A DNA stretch of 39,869 bases from Discostella pseudostelligera (GCA_036940085.1 JALLBK010000062.1:1-39869); one strand, 5' to 3'; positions 1 to 9,864 are shown, counted from the first letter of the stretch. The notes: generated from the sequence alone by a model not told the origin. Numbers and translations are program-made.

Positions 1-584
1 GGACCCCTTCGGACGACGGACAGATACATATCATACCCCCAAAAGTACTAAGTATCTATGACTTTCAAAGTACCATTTCTTCTGCCTGCGGTAACTGCCT
101 GAAGGAGCATGAAGAACTCAATGCGAACCAGAAGACAAAGAAAGTGAACAGTTTGGTGATAATAAATACATAGGAGTACTGTGGTGTCGACAGAAACCTC
201 GCCAACAGTGCTCGAGTTGGTGCCTAGCATGTGACCCGAATTATTGCGGCTTATCAAAAGCAGGTCACAACAGCACTCTCTAGAGGAGTCCAAACAGAAC
301 GCAGCAGCTTATCAACCTCTGATGCTCTCCTCTACAAAAAGTACCTATCACAATGAAATTTATATTCTCGCGGCTCATAAAGATTCTCTCCTCTCCATGA
401 ACAACAAGTCAACATAATCAACACTAGAGAGTAGTAGAACTCTCAGCCAGCAGCGGCTCCTCGTCCTCGCTCGTCGTCCTCGTCAAGTTGTTACCAACGA
501 TTACTGTTCTGGTTTCGCCGTATTGTCACGTAATTTTCTTCCCGCTGGTGGTCCTCGTCCCCTCGTACAACAAGAAGAACAATC
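1..584. other. 5' flank without a supported gene
   Basis: I find no convincing coding region here. The only long open frame (48-293, minus) lacks family features. The last 150 bases are rich in TCGTCCTCG-type repeats and lead into the start codon at 585, so this is probably the promoter and 5'UTR of the Cys-repeat gene. Confidence 0.5.
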
Positions 585-1935
585 ATGTGCTACTCCAATG
601 ATGGAGCTCCAACACTGCTAGCAGCAACAGGGTCTGCTGCGGCTATCTTTCTGCTTGTCAGCAATTCTACTACTCGAGCCGACGACGAATCCGTGTCAAT
701 CATCGTCAAGAACAAGGACCACGAAGATCGTAGCCCTCGTCCAGCTGAGGACCTCGATCAGAAGGATGAGGATGCTGACGCTGGCATTTTGACCCGTCGT
801 CTTGCTGATGGACCTGCTGCTGGTACTACTACTAGTAGTAGTACATCTACATCATCCGGCTTCTTATCTAGTACTGGAAGGAAGGATAGTACCACGCCAA
901 GCAGCACCAACTGGCGTAATACAAGCAGCAGGATGCTGACCAATGCTGAGGCAGCATGCACAGCAGGCTATATCTATTGCGTAAATGGCTATGCTAGACG
1001 CTTGGTTCGACCGTTGACGGTGTCATTGGCAATCCAACTGGAAGCACGTGCGCTGTTGCCTGTGGTGGGACGAGTTCTTCTTGCTGTTATGGCAATAGGG
1101 CATGCAAATACTTCACTGGTAAAGTGTGCATGGACGGTAGCTGCAATGGGAAATTTGCTTGCTTTAAGGCAAAAATCCCTACCGTCGTGTATAGCTGCCT
1201 TAGTGGTACTTTTGCGTGCATCACCGCTGGACAGTATGGAACAGTTGGGAGCGTTGTTAACTCATGCCATGGAAAGTTTTCTTGCCAATCTCTTGGATTC
1301 AAGGGAATTGTAGGAGTGCAAGGAGGGCCCTCGGCGCCGGGATATAATGTTCAAGCCTCGTGCAATGGCTACAAAAGTTGCTCGCAAGTTGCTTTCAATC
1401 CGGGATCAAGTATTGCGAACATGGCATCATCCTGCAACGCTGCGAAAGCATGCTACAAAGCAGCAAGGACCGTGCCAATAACATCCAATATGAATAATTG
1501 TTGCAATGCAGATAATGAATGCATTGATGTGACCAAAGCCACACTTCCAGCTCAATGTACGGTAAGTTGTTCAAGATACGACATTTCGTACAGCATGCTA
1601 CAGTAACTTCCTTGAGCTCATATGATTGTTTTCTTCTTCCTTGTTCATACTGCTCGTACTCACAATAACCGGTGGCTGCTGAAATCATGATGTACACCAT
1701 GATCATATCTTTATTCTTGTACACACTCTTAAATGAATAGGCCACAGACGCACCGACTGAAGCACCGACCAGCGCTGAACCAACAACAAGTCCATCAAGT
1801 GAACCCACCAACGTGCCCACCACCGATCCACAAACCGGGAAGCCAACTCGAAAGCCAATTACTCACACTCCTAAGCCTACTAGACCTAAGAAGGAGAAGC
1901 CTACCAAGAAGGAGAGGAAGTACTTGTTCTACTAG
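585..1935 (+). CDS. Secreted Cys-repeat protein with PT-rich tail; reading frame broken
   Basis: The protein begins at ATG 585 with a hydrophobic stretch (about residues 9-26) that could be a signal peptide or anchor, then a Ser/Thr/acidic linker. A Cys-rich region follows, with repeated SCNG-x-x-x-C and SC-x-G-x-x-x-C units spaced about 25-30 residues apart. Frame 3 is used to about 990 (GYIYCVNGYA). The same protein clearly continues in frame 2 from 998 (TLGSTVDG, then CCYGNRACKYFTGKVC), so one base is missing or two are extra near 991-998. An intron at 1562-1740 (GTAAGT to TAG) joins the Cys region to a Pro/Thr/Ser-rich tail (TDAPTEAPTSAEPT) and a Lys-rich end, stop at 1933-1935. From memory, Cys repeats with PT-rich linkers are frequent in diatom extracellular or wall-associated proteins; the function is unknown. 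It may be a recent pseudogene, or the break may be a sequencing error. Confidence 0.6.
823..844. repeat. 22-nt perfect palindrome inside coding sequence
   Basis: The sequence GTACTACTACT is followed directly by its exact reverse complement, with no loop. It lies in the Thr/Ser linker of the Cys-repeat gene and encodes part of a GTTTSSSTST run. It probably arose by expansion of ACT/AGT triplets. Confidence 0.8.
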
Positions 1936-1936
1936 T

Positions 1937-1976
1937 TCTTGTGTAGGTGTAGTAGTACTACTACTAGTACACAAGA
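1937..1976. repeat. Long imperfect hairpin just after the stop of the Cys-repeat gene
   Basis: The arms TCTTGTGTA-ggt-GTAGTAGT and ACTACTAC-tag-TACACAAGA pair along about 20 nt with only a 3-nt mismatch and no loop. It begins 2 nt after the proposed stop codon. It may shape the 3'UTR or mark a rearrangement boundary; it reuses the same triplets as the palindrome at 823-844. Confidence 0.75.
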
Positions 1977-2031
1977 CAAAACTTCACTTTGTTGAGGAAG
2001 AAAGTAAGATGCAAGAATGGTGGTAGCACCA

Positions 2032-2160
2032 CTCCTTGATGTTGACATGACATGTAGTAGCAAGGATTGTTGTACAGATGAGCAGGTCTCAGTTCAAGAA
2101 AGAGAAGAAGACGATGAAGAAGTTGTTGGTACCACTACTAAGAACTCCAGGAAGAAGTAG
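2032..2160 (+). other. Possible Cys-containing coding remnant
   Basis: In frame 1 the stretch 2044-2160 reads DMTCSSKDCCTDEQ, then an acidic run and a basic end before a stop. The Cys pattern and the charged tail look protein-like, and the frame matches the PT-rich exon upstream, but stops at 1933 and 1993 separate them. It could be a further exon after an unrecognised intron, or a remnant of a related gene. I cannot define splice sites. Confidence 0.25.
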
Positions 2161-2248
2161 TCATAGTGTTAGTGAATAGTAAATTAGGATATTGTTTAGA
2201 TGGAGAATCATGATCATGAAGAGATGACGACGAAGAACTCAACTGAGC

Positions 2249-2700
2249 CAATTACATCCAATATGAATAATTGTTGCAATGCTTCCAGCTCAATGATGCA
2301 CCACCGGCAGTAAGTTGAAGAGGATATCGTACAACGATGACGTCGACAAGGAGCTCTTGAACCTTGTACCTTTGGCAGTATGATTTCATTGCCATAAATG
2401 ATCTCCTTCTTCGTCGTCTCTTCTTTCTTCTTCTTGCTCAACTACTCAAACTCATACTTATACTCACGATATCCGGATGATACAAAATTGTTCTTTGCAT
2501 AGGCCACGAGTTCGTCCAGTGACACACGACCGACCACCCCAGGAGCCTATCAATTGCACCACCCACCACCCAACACCACACAGACCACCGCAAGTCTCCT
2601 ATCTACAACAACCAGTCCATCAAGTGCACCAACCAAGGATTCTAAAATACCAGTCCATCACTGCGCAGACTTTTACATCTATTTCCTGCAGGATGAAAAA
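2249..2700 (+). pseudogene. Decayed copy of the 3' half of the Cys-repeat gene
   Basis: Bases 2249-2300 repeat the exon end at 1483-1560 (ACATCCAATATGAATAATTG, then TTCCAGCTCAATG), with about 30 nt missing inside. The next stretch repeats the splice donor (GTAAGTTG), intron landmarks (TACTCACGATATCCGG against TACTCACAATAACCGG) and the acceptor TAGGCCAC at about 2501-2508. The following frame is again Pro/Thr/Ser-rich and contains TTTSPSSAPTK, matching PTTSPSSEPTN upstream. The exon part has lost its frame, so this is a tandem duplication relic. The PT-rich portion remains open to about 2702. Confidence 0.65.
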
Positions 2701-3218
2701 TGAAAAAGAAGAAGGAGGATGGGGAGCACCAGCGGAGCATTGTCAGCGAGGTGGTTGTGACAATATCCCCAGGCAGAAAACTCTGCCACGTGGAAGAACT
2801 TGGGTCATTGTCGTCGTCCGGCAAAATCTCTGGGTATTGTATCTACGTGACACGTGGGAGACATTTGAGTCGAGTCGTCATCAAAAAGTAATCTCCCGCC
2901 AAAATCACTGCCACGTGGCGATAGCCACCGCATCCATCATCCTCATCATCAACCGTGGGCCGCCGCCACCGCACAGCCGCAGGCGCCCGCCACCAGCACC
3001 ACCCACCATGACCATGATATTATCTTCTACCTACGATACTCAAGTACCACTGTTCCATTGAATTGACCTCACTCTGATCTCTACGAATGATGACATAGTG
3101 AGAACCAATATCGCATCGTCATTATCTCAATTCTCAAAATCGAATTAGTATTGCTCAACAGCCTCGATTTTATTATTGTTATTCTGCATTACCGCGGCAG
3201 ATCATCGCCGTAGTGATT
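2701..3218. other. Intergenic region upstream of HflX
   Basis: Apart from the G-boxes and one CCCGCCAAAAT at about 2896, I see only a Pro-rich antisense-looking open frame (2477-3061) that overlaps the pseudogene copy. No conserved protein is recognisable. It likely holds the HflX promoter. Confidence 0.4.
2786..2917. promoter_or_regulatory. Three G-box (CACGTG) motifs upstream of the HflX gene
   Basis: CACGTG occurs at 2787-2792, 2851-2856 and 2912-2917, two of them inside CCACGTGG. The palindrome is a classic bZIP/bHLH target. The cluster is 300-430 nt upstream of the HflX start codon at 3219. Regulation by such factors is inferred from the motif only. Confidence 0.45.
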
Positions 3219-5519
3219 ATGACCAACTCAGCAATGTTCTTTGCCGCGATGTCGATGACGATGACGACGATGATGTGGATGTCACTGCAAATAATGGAGA
3301 GCTGCCATGGTTTCGTCGTTGTTAACACTGTCAACAATCCGCACTCTGTCTCTACTGATGGTGACGTGTCAATTAGTTCACTATTAACTACAACAAAACG
3401 ATGGAATCCAGCAGAAGCAGCAGCAGCAGCCACATCATTCATCACGCGTCATTCATCATCATCATGGAGCTGCCGAGCGAGAAAGGCAAGCTCTTTGTTG
3501 ATGTCGGCAGAAAATTTGGACAACGATGAAGATCAACACCACCACCATGAGGAAACATCATCATCATCGCCGCCATCACTATTATTCCCACTCAATGATC
3601 ATGATGCAAGTGTCTACTACAGCAACAACATCAGCCACCACGGGGAGAGCAATGCTGAAAGCATTTTTATTGACATTATTGATGATGATGATGATGAACT
3701 ACAACTAATGCTCAATGATGATGACGATGATAGTGACAATTATCCAGCAGCAGCAACAGTCATTCCACTCACCGACATGGAAGAACGGATATTATCCGAT
3801 AGGGAAACTCGATTGTTTCAATATACCAAAGACAAGGCAAATACGATAGAATGCTGTATATTGGTGGGGGTGGAGGATTTGTCGAGTTTGCGCAAGGCAA
3901 GGAAAGAGAGTAGGAGTAGTAGGAACAACAACAATGAAGTGAATGATGATGGCGATGATTTCAATTTCAACGACAACATTATTATTACCAACGATTCTTC
4001 TAAGGCATGGACACTCGAGGAATCCATGGGTGAAATGCGAGAATTAATCAAAACCGCTGGCCTATGTCTCAAGGGGGAGATTATACAACGACTACAAGAA
4101 ATCAACCCAAAGACGTACATTGGTTCCGGGAAAGTTAAGGAGGCTCGTGCCCTCCTCGATGACATCAATGGTGGGAGTAATAACAATCTTTGCTGCACTG
4201 TAGTATTCGATGCAGAATTAACTCCTGGACAGCAACGTGCACTCGAGAATGCTTTCAATCGTAAAGTCATCGAGAATGACTTCTCCGTGGGCGAGGATGG
4301 TGTTGACAATGATGTCATTAAGGTCGTCGATCGGACTGCACTCATATTAGACATTTTTGCACAACATGCCCGTACACGCGAGGGAAAACTGCAAGTAGAC
4401 TTGGCATTGCATGAGTATCGTCGGACGCGACTTACGAAAATGTGGACCCATTTAGAACGACAATCGGGTGCCGGCGGGGTAGGATTGCGTGGTCCAGGCG
4501 AGACACAGCTAGAGGTGGACAAGCGTATATTGCGTGATCGGATCAACCTGTTAAAAAGCAAGATTGATGATGTACAAAAGCAACGGGGATTGCATCGTCG
4601 CGGACGAGAACGGGGTGGATTGCCAACACTGTCACTCGTGGGATATACTAATGCTGGGAAATCAACTTTGTTGAATCGATTAACAGATGCGGGGATACTT
4701 GCTGAGAATATCCTCTTTGCCACTGTCGATCCGACGACACGTAGGGTGAAGCTACCCGGATATCGAACCCATCCTGAGGTATTATTAACGGATACAGTTG
4801 GGTTTATCCAAAAGCTCCCGACGCAGCTGGTTGCAGCCTTTCGGGCTACGTTGGAAGAGGTGAAGGAGGCTGACGTGTTGGTGCACATTATGTGAGAATT
4901 TTTTTGTTTATTGATGGTTCTTTTCTAATCCTCGGTTCTTTGTCTCTCATCATTTATTCGTTTCATGTGTCGGCGTTGTGAAAGTGATGTGTCTAACCCA
5001 TGCTGGAGGAAGCAGGAAGTATCGGTTACGAGCGTCCTTAACGAGATTGGTGCAGGTGATACGCCAATAATACGTGTATTCAACAAGATTGACCTCTTAG
5101 ATCCAGAGGACGCCGAAATACTCAAGTATGAGGCCGCAACCTGCCCCGATGGTGAGTTTTCGGTGGGCATTAGCAGTCTCACCGGTGAGGGACTGGGCGA
5201 CTTTGTTGCCGTGGTTGAGGACGCACTAAGTGGTCTGCTCGTGCCGATTGAGATATTATTGCCGTACTCGTGTGGACATGAGGTCAACCGGATGCACGAG
5301 GTGGGGAGTCTCGAGGTCGTTGACTATCGAGAGAAGGGAACGTATGTCTACGGCAAAGTTCCTAGATCGTTGGCGATGAAGCTCGAAGAGTACAGCGTAG
5401 CTAAGAAGGGAAGTGTCGGAACTAAGTCGACGCGGGGTATAAAAGTGATTGCGCCGGAAGACGAAATCGACTGGGCAGCACTTGGCAAGGGTCGACATGA
5501 CAAGAAGAAGATACGATAG
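3219..5519 (+). CDS. hflX: HflX-family GTPase, probably organellar
   Basis: HflX proteins are GTPases that bind and rescue or split ribosomes. Exons are 3219-4891 and 4985-5519, with a 93-nt GTGAGA...AAG intron that restores VHIIDVSNPCW across the junction, giving 735 residues. The HflX N-domain runs from about residue 270 to 470 ([47 protein letters not shown]). The G domain follows, with G1 GYTNAGKST (about 475), G3 DTVGF (about 525) and G4 NKID (about 591). The first about 270 residues are low complexity (Asp-, His- and Ser-rich), after a hydrophobic Met-rich start with GF near residue 33, which suggests targeting to plastid or mitochondrion. ATG 3219 is chosen because the in-frame codon at 3213 is GTG. 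The gene is convergent with HROB, the stops being 44 nt apart. Confidence 0.9.
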
Positions 5520-5563
5520 ATGCAACATTGTGAAGAATATAGAGTCTTGATTGTGCATAATAT

Positions 5564-8203
5564 TTAGTCGTCTTCTTCGCTAAGACAGTCCAAATCATCT
5601 CCATCTAGTGCATCGAAGAGCAGCGATGCTTCGCGAGTTGCACCCGCTTCCGATGCCAAATGATGCTGCAGCGGCTTATCATTCATCGTCTTGACTATGG
5701 TTGTCATATCAGCCTCGACGACAGTCGCATTGCACTGGCTGGTCCCACATGGCGTGACGGCAAATTCTTCATCGAGCATATCGTCGAATGAATCATTTCC
5801 CGTGCAAATCGGAAGTTGTGCAATACTACGTTGTTTTGCACATGGTGTTTGTACAATCGCGGGAGACTTGTCATTATTTTCGTCGAACTTGCCACCGTCA
5901 AATGAGTTGTTGAGTCTGAGATCGGGACGGCGTGCTTTGTTAGATTCTTTAAGTACAGTGTCTTCGTCGACTTCCTGCACCCCTAGCAAATTGTTGTTTA
6001 GTGATCGATTGAGAGATCTGCCGTCGTCGAGGTCGTCGTGATCGGGAGGAGTTGAAGTAATCGATTCGCTCGTTACAGGCCGCACCCTTCCGTTGATGGT
6101 GGGAAGTGGAAGCAATGGTGCATTTGACATTGCTGTTGGTGATGGCGGCGGTGGAGGTTCGATTGCCGGTGCGATTTGTATCTGCCCTTGATTATCGTGC
6201 GATATTCCAAGATCCTCGCTGAAACCTGTCCCCTGCCTTCGATCCTCGCATTGAGCTACATCCTGGCGGCTTAACTGCATCAGCATCAACAATTCATCTC
6301 CGTCACTTGTAGAGTTAATCTCGTGCGAAGCCAAAGTGCCACTGCCATGACATCGAGCAGCCGAACTCTCCTTGAAGTGCGTTGAGAAGTCGTTCGCTGT
6401 TTGAGCAGGTTGAGTTGTAGTAGTATCACGAGGTTGACAAACAGCAACGGCAGTATTGCAAGTCATCCCAACTTCCTTTGTTTCTACCATGCTCTTATTC
6501 TGCCAAACATCATCACCGGCATAACGACAACTCATTTCCTCACGCACCCCAACTAACCCATCATCATCTACCTCCTTTGGCAAAACTAAATTGAACCTCC
6601 TTTCCGTCAGAGTCACAAACTCCTCATCGGTAAACGTGGCCTCCTCTGGCGTCCAGGCATATATCAACGAAGATTCTCCAGTAAGTATCATCCGATCGAT
6701 GTTGTGATTCCCTCCTCGACGCCGGGCATTGTCAGTAGATGGTGAAGTGTCCGTCCCGGTAGCGTAGGTGGCAGCATTGCTATTGTCATTACCGTCATTG
6801 TCCTCCTCCACATCATCCTCACCCTCCTCACATGCCGACGAAAATAATGCCAACTTGGCACCCTCCAACATCCAAACGGCACCAGGCCGTATCCAATTCG
6901 GATTTTGCTTCACTAATCGTTCTTCTAGCCAGCATAGTATTCCCCTACTTGCATTGTTGTTCGCATTGCTGCTGATACCACCGCTGCTTCCTTTGGTACT
7001 ATGCATTTCATCCACCAACAATGCCGTCCAATCGGAATGGGCATGACATTGGACACTGGCCACATATCCTACCAAGAGTGGTACACGCAAATCGTTTTTG
7101 TGCACTACTGCTGCACCACCACCTTCGACACTACCACCACCAGTACCGCTTTCTGGTGAATCAAAGCAATGACAAACATCATATTTTCCCGCATGTATTT
7201 CATAGATCAATGCATAATTGTCGGGTATGTTATTGCGTAGTATATTCATGTAGTATGCAGTTATCGAAGAGGAGGATGATGAAGTTGCTTTGCCATTCTT
7301 TATCCCTTCACGATAGAAGGGCAATGCATAATTGAACGGCGGAACAATCCGATCGAGAGCCGTGCACATTCCATTCCATGCATTGCATTCATGCAAGTCG
7401 GAGGAATAATCGTGGAATAATAATTGTTGTTGTTGCTTCTTGGTGCGAAATTTATTATTACCACTATTGTTGTTGGGAGAAGGTGGTGAATCGATATCGT
7501 CAACTATTTCTGATATTGACGAGGAATGTGAGTTTGGTTGTAGTTGTTCTGTCTTCAATACTTGAAGCGGTTGTTTGATGATTTCTTCTGTCCGTCTTCC
7601 TTCAATCTCCATGTCAATATTTTGAGCAGTGTTGGAATCACAATTCATCAATGTCGACTTGTCAGATAAAGATACTACTGCCATCTTTATCTTTACATCC
7701 TGCTGCTGTGGGTGACGCGTCTTAGTAGCAGCTATTGTTTGCTTCTGCAATCGAAAATAAGCCCCCGCTGGTCCAGGCAATTCTTGTTTCGCCCGATGTT
7801 TAGCTGCTCGAGCAACTTTCGTTGGGATGTCATTATTGTTGCATCGGCGATATTTGTTGTTGTTGTTGTTGTTATTTATTGAATCTCTACCACTACCACT
7901 GGAAGAATACTGTCCATTGTTGTGGTAGTTGATATTATCACGAGCATGAGCGCAATCTGATGCACCAATTTGCTGAGATTGAGCATAGTCATGACCATCA
8001 TTTCTACGGATGCCGTTGCTACCGTCATTTCTAGAATCCCAATCAGTTGTTCTGCCACGACGACGATCCATGACGCCGCCACCATATCCATGGCCATCGA
8101 CATTCATCGTCATTGCTGTCATAGGCTGCGAACGACGCTGCCGCCATGGATCATCGTCGCCAATCGACTGGTGGTGTTGGTGTCGTGATCCTCGCCGATT
8201 CAT
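5564..8203 (-). CDS. HROB-like homologous recombination OB-fold protein
   Basis: HROB (MCM8IP) in animals loads or activates the MCM8-MCM9 helicase during recombination repair and meiosis. The 879-residue product carries ELPGPAGAYF (about 141-150), like the FPGPAG motif of HROB. It also has an OB-fold-like stretch at about 373-520: PLLVGYVASVQ, a divergent DWTALLVDE, then ILCWLEERLV, the hallmark RPGAVWMLEGAKLALFS, and SLIYAW. Between and around these are Asn-, His- and Gln-rich linkers. Unlike animal HROB, a disordered acidic C-terminal half of about 350 residues follows the OB-fold and ends in EEDD. ATG 8203 is taken as start; the frame stays open upstream only to a GTG. No intron is seen. 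The assignment rests on motif order, so an unrelated OB-fold protein is a small possibility. Confidence 0.72.
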   Translation of the reverse strand: MNRRGSRHQHHQSIGDDDPWRQRRSQPMTAMTMNVDGHGYGGGVMDRRRGRTTDWDSRNDGSNGIRRNDGHDYAQSQQIGASDCAHARDNINYHNNGQYSSSGSGRDSINNNNNNNKYRRCNNNDIPTKVARAAKHRAKQELPGPAGAYFRLQKQTIAATKTRHPQQQDVKIKMAVVSLSDKSTLMNCDSNTAQNIDMEIEGRRTEEIIKQPLQVLKTEQLQPNSHSSSISEIVDDIDSPPSPNNNSGNNKFRTKKQQQQLLFHDYSSDLHECNAWNGMCTALDRIVPPFNYALPFYREGIKNGKATSSSSSSITAYYMNILRNNIPDNYALIYEIHAGKYDVCHCFDSPESGTGGGSVEGGGAAVVHKNDLRVPLLVGYVASVQCHAHSDWTALLVDEMHSTKGSSGGISSNANNNASRGILCWLEERLVKQNPNWIRPGAVWMLEGAKLALFSSACEEGEDDVEEDNDGNDNSNAATYATGTDTSPSTDNARRRGGNHNIDRMILTGESSLIYAWTPEEATFTDEEFVTLTERRFNLVLPKEVDDDGLVGVREEMSCRYAGDDVWQNKSMVETKEVGMTCNTAVAVCQPRDTTTTQPAQTANDFSTHFKESSAARCHGSGTLASHEINSTSDGDELLMLMQLSRQDVAQCEDRRQGTGFSEDLGISHDNQGQIQIAPAIEPPPPPSPTAMSNAPLLPLPTINGRVRPVTSESITSTPPDHDDLDDGRSLNRSLNNNLLGVQEVDEDTVLKESNKARRPDLRLNNSFDGGKFDENNDKSPAIVQTPCAKQRSIAQLPICTGNDSFDDMLDEEFAVTPCGTSQCNATVVEADMTTIVKTMNDKPLQHHLASEAGATREASLLFDALDGDDLDCLSEEDD

Positions 8204-8300
8204 TTTAAATTGGGCTGCATCTCGGCACTGTATCACCTGTGATGAGGGCAGTTTGAATCCTCTCACTCTATCACCGTCGTAGTGGTAGTGTAGGACAGAT

Positions 8301-8321
8301 TTGGCGGGATCTTACCCGCCA
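8301..8321. promoter_or_regulatory. Inverted pair of E2F-like sites upstream of HROB
   Basis: TGGCGGG at 8302-8308 and CCCGCCA at 8315-8321 form a perfect 7-nt inverted repeat with a 6-nt spacer. The first half with its 5' bases reads TTTGGCGGGA, close to the E2F/DP consensus TTTSGCGC or TTTGGCGGGAA. It lies about 100 nt upstream of the HROB start. S-phase control is inferred. Confidence 0.45.
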
Positions 8322-8872
8322 CAAAATAAGAGAGGCCTCCACGCGGAGTTCAGCTCGCATCGATTGAATTGCTCGATTTCCAAGTCTCCCTGTTTCATTC
8401 AACCTCTCCTCACACCCAATAGCAGCGTCCACAATAAAATCATCATCAGTTGATACCATTATTTTCTACTACAGGAACGGTACATGCCGACTGCTGGGAA
8501 AAGGAACGACATGATTTGACGAAAAGTAACGATAGGGGATGCATAAATGCAAGTTGTCGACACTACACAAACCAGTGATACAGACAAAAGGAATTCATTA
8601 GATGTCATAAAAGTGTAGAAGTTGAATTGCTGCAGTAAAACTACGACAAGTAACGATTCATCATTCATCAACACCACCTCTCCCCCCCACGATCCCGGCC
8701 TCGTATCTACCGACAAGTGTTGTTTTTGTAGTCGATCCGCCTCCTATCTCCTTTCCACACCAAGAAGCAGAAAAAAAGTGCACGACGATCTATCGATTCC
8801 TGATTGTATTTTGGTGGTCGCTGCGTGCATGTGAATTGTTCACAATGACTGCTAGTCCCCTCCCTCCATCTC
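8322..8872. other. Intergenic region between HROB and thioredoxin genes
   Basis: Both flanking genes run on the minus strand. The stretch holds short open frames without family features (for example 8459-8716, minus). It should contain the HROB promoter and the thioredoxin 3'UTR. I see no RNA gene. Confidence 0.4.
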
Positions 8873-9484
8873 TCAACTCAACGAAGTAGGCATCGGTCCA
8901 TCAAAGAAATGATACATACACAAATCCACAATGCTCTGTTTCCGCAATGCTCCCTCAATCCTCTCCTTCAATACTGCCGCGGGTGCCTTCCCCTCAGCCA
9001 CAGCCTCAGCATCCTCCTTATTCTTATCGAGAAATAATAATGTGGGCAGTCCCATAATCCCCAACCGACTTGCCATCTGTGGCTCCAAATCAGTATCTAA
9101 TTTAACAAATCGTACCTTGCCAAGGAGAGACGAGGCGGCACTTTCGAATTCGGGTGCCATGAGCAGACATGGGCCGCACCATGTTGCATAGGCATCGACT
9201 ACCAGAGGTGTGTCCCATTCTTGTAACATTCGTTCTAATTCTTCACCGGTGACACTTTGAGCGGCGGAGCTTTTGGTGTCATCAACCATCATCCATCTGG
9301 CTGTTGATGACGACTTTGTTGGTTGTTGCCGTTGATCGAATGATTGATGCACAGCAGCAGGATGATCATGGCGATGGTGACGGCGGATAGTAGACGAGCC
9401 GACGACATCTACAAATGCCGACGAGAAATTTGGCTGCACCGCCAAGAGGATTGGCAGTAGTAGGGAGAACTGCATCGTCATCAT
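8873..9484 (-). CDS. Plastid thioredoxin, y-type-like
   Basis: This is a 203-residue disulfide oxidoreductase of the thioredoxin fold. A signal peptide (about 1-22) ends in SSAF, the diatom ASAFAP-like motif with Phe at the cleavage site, followed by a basic Ser-rich transit peptide. The mature domain starts near residue 75 and has DAYATWCGPC (active site Cys103 and Cys106), KLDTDLEPQMASRLGI and the cis-proline loop GLPTLLF. The DxYATWCGPC context resembles plant Trx y, which reduces plastid peroxiredoxins; the subtype is inference. Residues after about 190 (DLCMYHFFDGPMP) form a short unusual tail. It is intronless and head to head with the NDUFAF3-like gene, 380 bp between starts. Confidence 0.88.
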   Translation of the reverse strand: MMTMQFSLLLPILLAVQPNFSSAFVDVVGSSTIRRHHRHDHPAAVHQSFDQRQQPTKSSSTARWMMVDDTKSSAAQSVTGEELERMLQEWDTPLVVDAYATWCGPCLLMAPEFESAASSLLGKVRFVKLDTDLEPQMASRLGIMGLPTLLFLDKNKEDAEAVAEGKAPAAVLKERIEGALRKQSIVDLCMYHFFDGPMPTSLS

Positions 9485-9864
9485 AATGGAATCAATTAGT
9501 CAAATCTATCTTCACCGACTACAAGTACAAGTCCAAGTCCAAGCGAGCGTAGGATTATTGTCGTGGTGGCGGCAGTGGCAGGTGGAGGTAGTGGTAGTCT
9601 GTTGTGCGTTGAGTTTCACATAGGAATCAGATCTTTTATGTACACTATCGCTAAGATACTCTCGCCATCTCAATTCGCCAAGATATTTTCGCCAACTGAC
9701 GCCAAACAGAGTTCACCGCTTCGCACAAAAAAAGACATGCCAGCGCAGCAGCAAACCACCACCCACCACTATCTATCTAGATACTTCATTCAATTCCTTC
9801 AATCAATCAACCCATAAATTTATCTCGTTGTCTTTGCCTCAAAATCACAATAGCTACTCCAAGC
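9485..9864. promoter_or_regulatory. Bidirectional promoter of thioredoxin and NDUFAF3-like genes
   Basis: The 380-bp spacer contains clustered CGCCA/AAGATA elements at about 9648-9703 (CGCTAAGATA, CTCGCCATC, TTCGCCAAGATATTTTCGCC, TGACGC). These look like relatives of the CCCGCCATATCTTT element seen in other head-to-head promoters of the window. An open frame at 9563-9817 is judged non-coding. Confidence 0.4.

Noticed and set aside
981..997. Intron GTAAATGG...TAG to explain the frame change in the first gene
   Set aside because: 17 nt is far below a spliceable length, so an indel is more likely.
3818..4888. 356-codon minus-strand open frame
   Set aside because: It lies wholly antisense to the HflX GTPase domain and has no family features, so it is a codon-bias shadow.
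9563..9817. 84-codon open frame between thioredoxin and NDUFAF3-like genes
   Set aside because: No ATG context or domain; the region is better explained as a shared promoter with CGCCA elements.
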